Assembly: GCA_021802025.1 (NCBI GenBank)
Contig: JAKABC010000047.1
Coordinates: 1 to 10,841 of the forward strand
Source of the DNA: Actinomycetes bacterium
Lineage (GTDB): Bacteria; Actinomycetota; Acidimicrobiia; Acidimicrobiales; RAAP-2
Direction: 5' to 3'
Length of the DNA stretch: 10,841 nucleotides
The position numbers and the translations under genes were made by a program. Every line of letters starts with the position of its first letter. Position 1 is the first letter of the stretch. The notes beneath the pieces were generated by a model that was not told the DNA's origin, did not search any database, and was given only the letters and a program-made list of their open reading frames with translations. Shown here piece by piece: positions 1 to 5,738 of this stretch.

Positions 1-122
1 CCGCCTTCGCCGACGATGTCGCCGACCACGAGGCCGGCCGGCCGTGCGCGGGGGCGCGCGCCGGCGCCACCGTCGCCTCGGTGCCCCGGCTCGAGCACGA
101 ACGCGAGCTCGTATGGGAGTGA
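1..122 (+). CDS. 3' end of an unidentified coding sequence (5' truncated)
   Basis: The reading frame that starts at base 3 is open to a TGA at 120-122 and gives the last 39 residues of a protein ending in PRLEHERELVWE. Its stop overlaps the ATG of the ferredoxin gene by ten bases (113-122), the kind of tight overlap expected within an operon. The visible tail is too short and carries no motif I recognise, so I give no function. Since small [3Fe-4S] ferredoxins are often encoded beside the oxidoreductase or cytochrome P450 they serve, the upstream gene could be a redox partner, but the tail does not look like a typical P450 C-terminus and this is only inference. Confidence 0.5.
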   Translation, partial: AFADDVADHEAGRPCAGARAGATVASVPRLEHERELVWE

Positions 123-370
123 TCCGCCACGGCGAGTTCGTCCTGCGGGTCGACCCGGTCCTGTGCGACGGCTTCGGTCACTGCCACGAGCTCGCCCCCG
201 ATCTCGTCGACATCGACGAGTGGGGCTACCCGATCATCCGGCGCGAGCCGACCCCCCTCGCCGACCACCAGGCGCTGCGCTCGGCCCGCTACGCGGTGCG
301 CGGCTGCCCGCGCCAGGCCCTGCACATCGAGCGCGTGGAGGCCCCGAGGCCGCCCGCGCGCCAGAGCTAG
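113..370 (+). CDS. [3Fe-4S] single-cluster ferredoxin
   Basis: This 85-residue acidic protein is a small soluble electron carrier. Cys18, Cys24 and Cys65 are the three cluster ligands: CDGFGHC followed by CP at 65-66. In [4Fe-4S] relatives a fourth cysteine sits in the middle of the first motif; here it is Phe21, which points to a [3Fe-4S] cluster. The APDL segment at 28-31 and the CPRQAL end are also typical of the actinobacterial ferredoxins that feed electrons to cytochromes P450 and similar oxygenases. I chose the ATG at 113 because the product then begins just before the conserved part; an in-frame ATG at 44 would add 23 arginine-rich residues overlapping the upstream gene. Expression is probably coupled to that gene. 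The electron acceptor cannot be read from this window. Confidence 0.88.
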   Translation: MGVIRHGEFVLRVDPVLCDGFGHCHELAPDLVDIDEWGYPIIRREPTPLADHQALRSARYAVRGCPRQALHIERVEAPRPPARQS

Positions 371-726
371 TCGGCCCGGATCAGCTCGAGCCGGTTGCCC
401 ACCGGGTCCTCGACGTAGCAGCGCACCACCCCGGGCACCTCGGCGTCGGGTCGGGGGTGGTGGCCGCTCGCCTCGAGCCGGGCGAGCACGGCGTCGTAGT
501 CGCTGAGTCGAAGCGCCGGGTGGGCCTTGGTGGCGGGAGCGAAGTCGGGGTCGACCCCCAGGTGCAGTGCCGCGCCCTCGCGCCGGTACCACCGCCCGCC
601 CCGCGCGGCGAGGGCCGGGGGCTTCTCCTCGACGTGAAAGCCGAGCCCGTCGACGTAGAAGCGGTCACAGAGCGACTCGGCCCCGGCCGGGATCGCGACC
701 TGCACGTGGTCGATCCACGCTCCCAT
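367..726 (-). CDS. VOC superfamily (glyoxalase/bleomycin-resistance fold) protein
   Basis: This 119-residue single-domain protein has the two beta-alpha-beta-beta-beta modules of the vicinal oxygen chelate fold. Module one starts with WIDHVQVAIP (His7), and module two carries His69 and ends with the hallmark EDPVGNRLELI (Glu114). His7, His55, His69 and Glu114 are plausible metal ligands. The family includes glyoxalase I, extradiol dioxygenases, epimerases and drug-binding proteins, and sequence alone does not choose among them. A GAGG ribosome binding site lies seven bases before the ATG, so unlike several neighbours this gene has a normal leader; a TAGGTT at 754-759 could be its -10 box. It runs tail to tail into the ferredoxin gene and the two stops share the palindrome CTAG at 367-370. 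Confidence 0.87.
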   Translation of the reverse strand: MGAWIDHVQVAIPAGAESLCDRFYVDGLGFHVEEKPPALAARGGRWYRREGAALHLGVDPDFAPATKAHPALRLSDYDAVLARLEASGHHPRPDAEVPGVVRCYVEDPVGNRLELIRAD

Positions 727-760
727 CAGGACGCCTCAAGGGTCACGGGGAGAAACCTAG

Positions 761-766
761 TAGTGT
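761..766 (+). promoter_or_regulatory. Possible -10 box (TAGTGT) for the bS22 gene
   Basis: TAGTGT matches the actinobacterial TANNNT -10 consensus and ends ten bases before the ATG at 777. Transcription would start about four bases before the ATG. No Shine-Dalgarno-like stretch lies in between, so the mRNA would be leaderless or nearly so. No clear -35 box is visible. Confidence 0.42.
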
Positions 767-776
767 TCAACGAGCC

Positions 777-878
777 ATGGGTTCACTGATCAAGAAGCGC
801 CGCAAGCGCATGCGCAAGAAGAAGCACAAGAAGATGCTGAAGCGGACCCGCTTCCAGCGTCGCGCCGCCGGCAAGTAG
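777..878 (+). CDS. Small ribosomal subunit protein bS22 (AURKAIP1/COX24 domain)
   Basis: The gene encodes a 33-residue, extremely basic protein starting MGSLIKKRRKRMRKKKHKK and ending QRRAAGK. It closely resembles bS22, the small extra protein found in the mycobacterial 30S subunit near the decoding centre and annotated in databases as an AURKAIP1/COX24 domain protein. The conserved block runs from residue 2 to about 30, so the ORF is complete. It is the only plus-strand gene in this part of the window: it diverges from the VOC gene and converges on ispE with two bases between the stops. It has no obvious ribosome binding site and probably uses a leaderless or very short-leader mRNA. Confidence 0.93.
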   Translation: MGSLIKKRRKRMRKKKHKKMLKRTRFQRRAAGK

Positions 879-880
879 CT

Positions 881-1636
881 CTACGCCCCTCGGGGCACGG
901 TCGTGGTCTGGCGAAACCTCACGGGGCCCTCGGGACCCTGGACCTCCCACGTCACGAGCCCCGGCTCGAGGTGACCCTCGATGAAGAGGCTCGATCCCGA
1001 GCCGGCCAGGTGGACCCGCTCGCCCAGGGTCGCCCCCAACCAGTCCATCACCCGGGCGAGGCGCGGCTCGACGCGCCGGGCCGCGCCCTCGAGGTGGTTG
1101 CGGCCCTTGGGGGTCGCCCCCTCGGCGACGAGCTCGTCGTAGGCCGCGTAGACCGCGCCGGTGTCCAGGTGCAGCCCCGTGAGCACGAGGGTCACCTCGC
1201 GCGTCTCGAAGTCGAGTGGGGTCACCCGCTCGCCCACGCCCTCGACGAGCGCTCGCCCACCGACCTGGCAGAACGGCACGTCGGCGCCCAGGGTGAGCGC
1301 CGCCTCGGCCGGCACCCCGCCGGCCCAGCGCAGGATCGCCGCGGCGTCGCTCGAGCCCCCACCGAGTCCGCCCCCCGGGGGGACCTCCTTTTCCAGGGTG
1401 ACCCCGGCGCGTCGGCCGACGAGGGTGAGGGCCCGGGCGACGAGGTTCGTCCCGTCACTGGGGACCTGGGAGTAGGGGCCGACCACGCGCAGCCCCTCGC
1501 CGCCCTCGTCGAGCTCGAGGTGGTCGCCGAAGGCCAGCGCCACCATCTCGGCGCGCAGCTCGTGGCGCCCGTCGTCGCGTCGCCCGGTCACCTCGAGGGT
1601 CCAGGTGAGCTTGGCCGGGGCCGCGAGACGGGTCAC
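881..1636 (-). CDS. ispE: 4-diphosphocytidyl-2-C-methyl-D-erythritol kinase (GHMP kinase)
   Basis: IspE phosphorylates CDP-methylerythritol with ATP in the cytosolic MEP route to isoprenoids. Visible motifs are AAPAKLTWTLEVTG at 5-18 with Lys9, the GHMP ATP loop PPGGGLGGGSSDAAA at 86-100, LGADVPF with the likely catalytic Asp119, and a third motif AGSGSSLF near the C-terminus. The product is only 251 residues, against roughly 280-310 for most family members. Two usually conserved spots differ: KLN reads KLT at 9-11 and DGYH reads DGRH at 22-25. The GTG start at 1636 overlaps the ksgA stop as GTGA, so translation is probably coupled. ksgA followed by ispE is the actinobacterial order, which supports the call despite the divergence. 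Confidence 0.9.
   Translation of the reverse strand: MTRLAAPAKLTWTLEVTGRRDDGRHELRAEMVALAFGDHLELDEGGEGLRVVGPYSQVPSDGTNLVARALTLVGRRAGVTLEKEVPPGGGLGGGSSDAAAILRWAGGVPAEAALTLGADVPFCQVGGRALVEGVGERVTPLDFETREVTLVLTGLHLDTGAVYAAYDELVAEGATPKGRNHLEGAARRVEPRLARVMDWLGATLGERVHLAGSGSSLFIEGHLEPGLVTWEVQGPEGPVRFRQTTTVPRGA
885..896. terminator. Possible hairpin at the bS22/ispE convergence
   Basis: GCCCCTCGGGGC is a perfect inverted repeat (stem of four to five GC pairs, tiny loop) starting six bases after the bS22 stop. It lies inside the last codons of ispE on the other strand. There is no T-tract. It could stop both convergent transcripts but may equally be a by-product of GC-rich coding sequence. Confidence 0.28.
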
Positions 1637-2448
1637 CGCGCCGCCGCCAGGGCCGCGAACTCCTCGAGCGAGAGCTCCTCGGGCCGGCGCGTGGGCTCCA
1701 CCCCGGCGCGCTCGAAGACGCCCTCGCTCGCCCAGTCGGCGAGCGAGCGGCGCAGCATCTTGCGCCGCTGGGAGAAGGCCGTGCGCACGACCTCGAAGAG
1801 CTCGGCCTCGCCCACGACGGCCGGGTCGACAGCGACGCGCTCGCGGCGCACGATCTCGACCAGCGAGGACTCCACCCGGGGCCGGGGCAAGAAGACCGAC
1901 GCGCTCACCCGACCGACCACCCGGGCCTGGGCGAAGTACGCGACGCGCACCGACACCGCGCCGTAGGCCTCCTCGCCCGGGCCGGCGGCCAGGCGCTCGG
2001 CGACCTCGCGCTGGACCATCACGAGCAGGCGCCCGACCGAGGGGGCCCGCTCGAGCAGGGTGACCACGACCGGGGTGGCCACGTTGTAGGGCAGGTTCGC
2101 CACGACGACCGCGGCGCGCCCGGCGAGCAGGGCCTCGAGGTCGACCTCGAGGGCGTCGGCGTGCACGACGCGCACCCCGTGGGGCTCGACCACCGCGCGC
2201 AACGGCTCGATCAGGTGTCGGTCGACCTCGAGGGCGACGACCTCGGCCCCGGTCTCGGCGAGGGCCACGGTGAGCGAGCCGAGCCCGGCCCCGACCTCGA
2301 GCACCAGGTCGCCGGGGCCGACCCGGGCGAGCCGGGCGATGCGCCGGACCGTGTTGGGGTCGACCACGAAGTTCTGGCCCAGGGCCCTGGAGGGTGATAG
2401 TCCCTGGTCGGAGAGGATCTTGGACAGCTCGGCGCGGGTGTGGGTCAC
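1633..2448 (-). CDS. ksgA: 16S rRNA adenine(1518/1519)-N6-dimethyltransferase
   Basis: KsgA (RsmA) dimethylates two adjacent adenines in helix 45 of 16S rRNA using S-adenosylmethionine, a late step and checkpoint of 30S assembly. The 271-residue length is typical. LGQNF at 23-27 is the N-terminal signature (family LGQNFL, here followed by VVD), LEVGAGLGSLT at 50-60 is the AdoMet-binding motif I, Glu74 begins the next AdoMet contact, and NLPYN at 118-122 is the catalytic motif IV. The C-terminal helical part includes FSQRRKMLRRSL, also diagnostic. The GTG start at 2448 overlaps the stop of the upstream PASTA/barrel gene (GTGA), and the stop overlaps the ispE start in the same way, so it is the middle cistron of a coupled operon. 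Confidence 0.96.
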   Translation of the reverse strand: MTHTRAELSKILSDQGLSPSRALGQNFVVDPNTVRRIARLARVGPGDLVLEVGAGLGSLTVALAETGAEVVALEVDRHLIEPLRAVVEPHGVRVVHADALEVDLEALLAGRAAVVVANLPYNVATPVVVTLLERAPSVGRLLVMVQREVAERLAAGPGEEAYGAVSVRVAYFAQARVVGRVSASVFLPRPRVESSLVEIVRRERVAVDPAVVGEAELFEVVRTAFSQRRKMLRRSLADWASEGVFERAGVEPTRRPEELSLEEFAALAAAR

Positions 2449-3299
2449 CAGAGCACGCGCACCCGGATGACCCCCTGGCCCAGCGGGGCCAGCTCGGCGA
2501 ACTGCGTCTGGTTGAGGTCGATCACGTGGTCGTCACCGGCTTGCTCGCGGTCGGTGACGAGGCACGTGATGGACTTGTGGGTCGCGAGGTCGATGACGGT
2601 GATGGTGGTGCCCTTGGCGAGGTACGGGGAGGCGCACTGGCCCGGGATGTAGTTGTACCAGGTGGCGATGCCGTCTTGGGCGTGGGCCGCGGTCGGAGTG
2701 ACGCTGACCGGGTGCGCGACGGTCGCTGTCGCGCTCGCGCTCGCGCTCGGGCGCGGCGCGGCCGGGCGGCGCAGCGCGACGTCGAGGGTCACCTGGGCGT
2801 GCCAGGGCACCAGCGTGCCCGGGCGCGGCGACTGAGCGGTGGCCACGGCCCAGCGGGTCCCGGCGGCCCCGCGGACCGTGAAGTAGAGCTGATACGCCCT
2901 CATCAGGAAGAACACCTGGGCCCGGGAGCGCCCGACGAGGTCGGGGACCCGGCGCGGGCCCCGCGCGGGGACCATCCACACGCGCACCTCGACCTGGCTG
3001 TCGCGGGCCACCACGGTGCCCGGGCGCGGCGACTGGGACTCGACGCTGCGCCAGGAGCTGCTCGACGCCCCCGGTCCGCGCGTCACGAAGTAGAGCCGGT
3101 CGGCGCGCATCACGCGGTATACCTGGACCCGGCTGAGCCCCACGAGGTCGGGCACGCGCACGCGCGACGGTGCGCCGCTCGCCCCGGCGCCGACGTCGCC
3201 GACCCCGGACGCCACGAGTACGGCGACCGCCAGAACGGCCGCTCCCGCGATGCGCGACAGTCGGGGACGGGCTCGCGCCCCCCCTCGGTATGTGCTCAG
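2445..3299 (-). CDS. Exported PASTA-PASTA-RlpA-like barrel protein at the rpfB position
   Basis: This is a predicted cell-wall protein of 284 residues if translation begins at the CTG at 3299. The N-terminus is arginine-rich, followed by a hydrophobic segment at about 17-31 that acts as a signal peptide or anchor. Two PASTA domains follow (about 47-107 and 116-174), each opening with VPDLVG and containing QSPRPGT. An Ala/Pro/Ser/Thr-rich linker covers 177-208. The C-terminal module from GIATWY at 210 resembles the double-psi beta-barrel of RlpA, with Cys222 and Cys246 as a possible disulfide and Asp250 in a TDRE motif. PASTA domains bind peptidoglycan or muropeptides, so a role in wall remodelling is likely, but catalytic activity is not established. 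The first GTG, at 3215, would remove the signal; no ATG, GTG or TTG lies between it and the in-frame stop at 3318-3320. A GGAGG six bases before the CTG decides the start. It sits between tatD and ksgA, where mycobacteria carry rpfB. Confidence 0.82.
   Translation of the reverse strand: MSTYRGGARARPRLSRIAGAAVLAVAVLVASGVGDVGAGASGAPSRVRVPDLVGLSRVQVYRVMRADRLYFVTRGPGASSSSWRSVESQSPRPGTVVARDSQVEVRVWMVPARGPRRVPDLVGRSRAQVFFLMRAYQLYFTVRGAAGTRWAVATAQSPRPGTLVPWHAQVTLDVALRRPAAPRPSASASATATVAHPVSVTPTAAHAQDGIATWYNYIPGQCASPYLAKGTTITVIDLATHKSITCLVTDREQAGDDHVIDLNQTQFAELAPLGQGVIRVRVLW
2815..3035. repeat. 20-base direct repeat shared by the two PASTA domains
   Basis: The same 20 bases occur exactly at 2815-2834 and 3016-3035, 201 bases (67 codons) apart. 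On the coding strand they encode the QSPRPGT core of each PASTA domain. The repeat marks an internal duplication and could allow in-frame recombination that gains or loses a domain. Confidence 0.85.
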
Positions 3300-3305
3300 A
3301 CCCGT

Positions 3306-3310
3306 CCTCC
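3306..3310 (-). promoter_or_regulatory. Shine-Dalgarno GGAGG that fixes a CTG start
   Basis: On the minus strand GGAGG (within GGCGGAGGACGGGT) ends six bases before the CTG at 3299-3297. It is the strongest ribosome binding site in the window at a near-ideal distance. No ATG, GTG or TTG is placed to use it in this frame. Confidence 0.7.
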
Positions 3311-3321
3311 GCCTGGATCAG

Positions 3322-3337
3322 GGGGCCCGGGGGCCCC
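3322..3337 (-). promoter_or_regulatory. All-GC hairpin in the leader of the PASTA/barrel gene
   Basis: The leader RNA reads GGGGCCCCCGGGCCCC, which can fold into a six- or seven-base-pair stem of GC pairs only. It would lie at or within a base or two of the predicted 5' end of the transcript and 11 bases before the GGAGG. It may stabilise the mRNA or influence translation. There is no U-tract, so it does not look like a classical terminator for tatD. Confidence 0.45.
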
Positions 3338-3342
3338 GCTCA

Positions 3343-3371
3343 ACGCTAGGAGAGGGGCCCGCCCGAGGCAA
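3343..3371 (-). promoter_or_regulatory. Promoter with -35 and -10 for the PASTA/barrel-ksgA-ispE operon
   Basis: On the minus strand a -35-like TTGCCT (3371-3366) is separated by exactly 17 bases from a -10-like TAGCGT (3348-3343). This is the only site in the window where both boxes are recognisable. Transcription would start near 3336 and give a leader of about 37 bases. It lies in the 103-base gap after tatD and suggests that this operon can be transcribed independently of metG-tatD. Confidence 0.55.
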
Positions 3372-3402
3372 ACGGCCCCCGTAACTACACTGTGACGAGG
3401 GA

Positions 3403-4188
3403 TTACGCTGAGGGCAGGGCGAAGAGGCGCGCGGTGTTGGCGGCCGTGGCCTCGCGCAGGGTCGCGGGGTCCTCCCCGCGCAGCGCGGCCAGGTACTCCC
3501 CCACGACGGCGACGTGGGCCGGCTCGTTGGGCCGTCCGCGATGGGGCACCGGGGCGAGGAAGGGGCTGTCGGTCTCCACGTGGAGCCGATCGAGGGGCAC
3601 CCGGCGCGCGGCCTCGCGCAGCGCGTCGGCGTTCTTGAAGGTCACGATCCCCGAGATCGACACGTCGCAGCCGCGCTCGAGGCACGCCTCGGCCTCGGCG
3701 GGGGTTCCGGTGAAGCAGTGGATCACCGTGCGGGTCGGGACGCCCTCGCTGGCGAAGACCGAGAAGAGGTCGTCGAAGGCGTCGCGCGCGTGCACCACCA
3801 GGGCCAGGTCGAGCTCGTGGGCCAGGGCCACCTGGGCGGCGAAGGCCCGGCGTTGGTCGGGGCGGGGACTGTGCTCGTAGTAGTAGTCCAGTCCGCACTC
3901 ACCGATCCCGACCAGGCGCGACGCACCCGAACGGGCGAGCGCGGCGACCGGGGCGAGGTCCTCGGTGGCCTGGTGGGGGTGGAGTCCCACCGTCGCGTAG
4001 GCCTCGAGGGCGTCGGTCGTCGCGGCGACCTCGAGCGCCCCGGCCGAGGTCGTCGCGTCGGTGCCCACGACCACCACCCGATCGACCCCGGCCGCCCGCG
4101 CGCGCGCGAGCACCGCGTCGAGTTGGGGCGCGCCCTCGTCGAAGAAGGTGTCCTGGAGGTGGCAGTGGGCGTCGGTCCAGCCGCTCAC
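3403..4188 (-). CDS. tatD: TatD family metal-dependent deoxyribonuclease
   Basis: TatD proteins are TIM-barrel metal hydrolases of the cytosol, described as DNases or exonucleases with roles in DNA turnover and repair. At 261 residues this is of normal length. The metal ligands of the family are all present: DAHCHL with His8 and His10, GECGLDYYY with Glu97, VVHARDA with His133, IHCFTG with His157 and ETDSPFLAP with Asp207. The GTG start at 4188 overlaps the metG stop as GTGA (4185-4188), implying translational coupling. metG followed by tatD is a widely conserved order in bacteria. After the TAA stop comes the 103-base leader and promoter region of the next gene. Confidence 0.95.
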   Translation of the reverse strand: MSGWTDAHCHLQDTFFDEGAPQLDAVLARARAAGVDRVVVVGTDATTSAGALEVAATTDALEAYATVGLHPHQATEDLAPVAALARSGASRLVGIGECGLDYYYEHSPRPDQRRAFAAQVALAHELDLALVVHARDAFDDLFSVFASEGVPTRTVIHCFTGTPAEAEACLERGCDVSISGIVTFKNADALREAARRVPLDRLHVETDSPFLAPVPHRGRPNEPAHVAVVGEYLAALRGEDPATLREATAANTARLFALPSA

Positions 4189-5717
4189 GCGTCGTCTCGG
4201 ATGCGCGGGAAGAGGGCGTCACCGGGCACGAGGGCGCGGGGTGCCGGCGCGGCGCCCCAGCGCGCGCTCGCCTCCAGGGGCCCCTCGTCGGGCCGGCCCG
4301 TTAGCCCCAGGCGGCGCCAGATCTCACCCGCGACCGAGGGCATCACCGGGGAGACGAGGATCGCGACGACCCGGATCGCCTCGAGGGCGTCGCCCAAGAC
4401 GGCCTCGACCTCGGGACCCGGGGCCATCTTCCAGGGCTCGTGGGCCTCGAGGTGGGCGTTGGTCGCCCCCACGAGCTCGAAGGTCGCCTCGAGCGCGCGG
4501 TGCGGGGCGAAGCGGGCCCACGCCTCGCGGTTGGCCGCCACGGCCGCGGCGGCCGCGGCGGCGAGGGGCCCCTCGGACCCCGGCGCCGGACCGAGGCCGG
4601 CGCACTTCGAGCCGACCACGGCCGCGACCCGCGCCACGAGGTTGCCGAGGTTGTTCGCCAGGTCGGCGTTGTAGCGCGCGACGATCCCCTCGATCGAGAA
4701 GTCCCCGTCGTTGCCCAGGGCCGTCTCGCGCACCAGGTAGTAGCGCACCGGGTCGACGCCGAACTGGGCCGCGAGCTCGACCGGTGAGATGTCCTGGATG
4801 CGCACCCCGCCGGCCGCGACGAGCGACTTGCTCAGCTTCTCGCCGCCCACCAGCAGCCAGCCGTGCACGTGGACGTGGTGGGGCGGCTCCAGCCCAGCGG
4901 CCATGAGCATGGCCGGCCACCAGACGCAGTGGAAGCGCAGGATCTCCTTGCCGATGAGGTGGTGGACGTGGGGCCACCAGTGCTCGACCTCGTCGTCCTC
5001 GCGGCCGTAGCCGATCGCGGTGAGGTAGTTGATCAGCGCGTCGTACCAGACGTAGAAGACGTGGCCCTCGTCCCAGGGCACCGGGACGCCCCAGCTGATC
5101 GAGGTCCGGGTGATCGAGATGTCCTTCAGGCCGCCCTTGATGAAGGCGCGGGCCTCGTTGCGCTTGGTCTCGGGGGTGACGAATCCCGGGTGGAGGTCGT
5201 AGTACTCGAGGAGGCGCTCTTCGAAGGCCGAGAGGCGAAAGAACCAGTTCTCCTCCTCCATCTCCACCAGGGCCCGGTGGTGCACCGGACAGTTCCCCTG
5301 GTCGCTCGCCTCGAGGGTGTAGTAGTCCTCGCAGCTGATGCAGTAGAGGCCCTGGTAGAGGCCCTTGTAGATGAACCCGTTGTCGTAGATGCGCGTGAGG
5401 AAGATCTGGGCGGTCCGGTAGTGGCGCGGCTCGGTCGTGCGCAAGAAGTCGTCGTAGTCGACGTCCAGGGCCGCCCAGGCCTCCTTGAAGCGCGCCGCGG
5501 TTTGGTCCGTCCACTCCGTGGGGGTCACGCCGTGGCGCTCGGCCGCCTCGGCCATCTTCTGACCGTGCTCGTCGGTGCCGGTGAGGAACTTGGTGTCGTC
5601 GCCCACCAGGCGGTGCCAGCGCGCGATCGCGTCGGCGTTGACCGTCGTGTAGGCCGTGCCCACGTGCGGGGCGTCGTTGACGTAGTAGATGGGGGTGGTC
5701 AGGTAGAAGCGGCCCAT
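4185..5717 (-). CDS. metG: Methionyl-tRNA synthetase
   Basis: This class I synthetase attaches methionine to its tRNAs. It starts MGRFYLTTPIYYVNDAPHVG, giving the HIGH-type signature PHVG at 17-20, and has the KMSKS-type loop as EKLSKS at 293-298. Between them lies the connective domain with a single zinc knuckle formed by Cys126, Cys129, Cys143 and His146 (YCISC and NCPVH). The C-terminal helical anticodon-binding domain follows a linker with a long alanine run. With 510 residues and no C-terminal tRNA-binding OB domain it is the short form. The ATG at 5717 has no Shine-Dalgarno sequence; instead TAACCT lies exactly six bases upstream, suggesting a leaderless mRNA. Confidence 0.97.
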   Translation of the reverse strand: MGRFYLTTPIYYVNDAPHVGTAYTTVNADAIARWHRLVGDDTKFLTGTDEHGQKMAEAAERHGVTPTEWTDQTAARFKEAWAALDVDYDDFLRTTEPRHYRTAQIFLTRIYDNGFIYKGLYQGLYCISCEDYYTLEASDQGNCPVHHRALVEMEEENWFFRLSAFEERLLEYYDLHPGFVTPETKRNEARAFIKGGLKDISITRTSISWGVPVPWDEGHVFYVWYDALINYLTAIGYGREDDEVEHWWPHVHHLIGKEILRFHCVWWPAMLMAAGLEPPHHVHVHGWLLVGGEKLSKSLVAAGGVRIQDISPVELAAQFGVDPVRYYLVRETALGNDGDFSIEGIVARYNADLANNLGNLVARVAAVVGSKCAGLGPAPGSEGPLAAAAAAAVAANREAWARFAPHRALEATFELVGATNAHLEAHEPWKMAPGPEVEAVLGDALEAIRVVAILVSPVMPSVAGEIWRRLGLTGRPDEGPLEASARWGAAPAPRALVPGDALFPRIRDDA

Positions 5718-5723
5718 GGGTAG

Positions 5724-5729
5724 AGGTTA
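5724..5729 (-). promoter_or_regulatory. -10 box (TAACCT) for leaderless metG
   Basis: TAACCT on the minus strand is followed by six bases and then the ATG of metG. That spacing places the transcription start on or next to the A of the start codon. The site lies in the 21-base gap after rsmI, so metG can be transcribed on its own even if rsmI reads through. Confidence 0.58.
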
Positions 5730-5738
5730 GTGAGCCCC

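Noticed and set aside
44..112. Extended ferredoxin start at the ATG at 44
   Set aside because: The added 23 residues are an arginine-rich out-of-frame reading of the upstream gene; the family begins near the ATG at 113.
2729..2749. Three tandem copies of TCGCGC, a possible slippage tract
   Set aside because: The unit is six bases, so slippage stays in frame and only alters a Ser-Ala linker; copy number is too low to suggest phase variation.
3372..3402. Possible terminator for tatD (ACGG and CCGT arms around 3373-3383)
   Set aside because: The stem is only four base pairs, without a convincing U-tract, so I did not annotate it.
4537..4569. Alanine-codon run in metG, GC-rich and partly palindromic
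   Set aside because: It is explained by a flexible alanine-rich linker between the catalytic and anticodon domains; no regulatory reading is needed.
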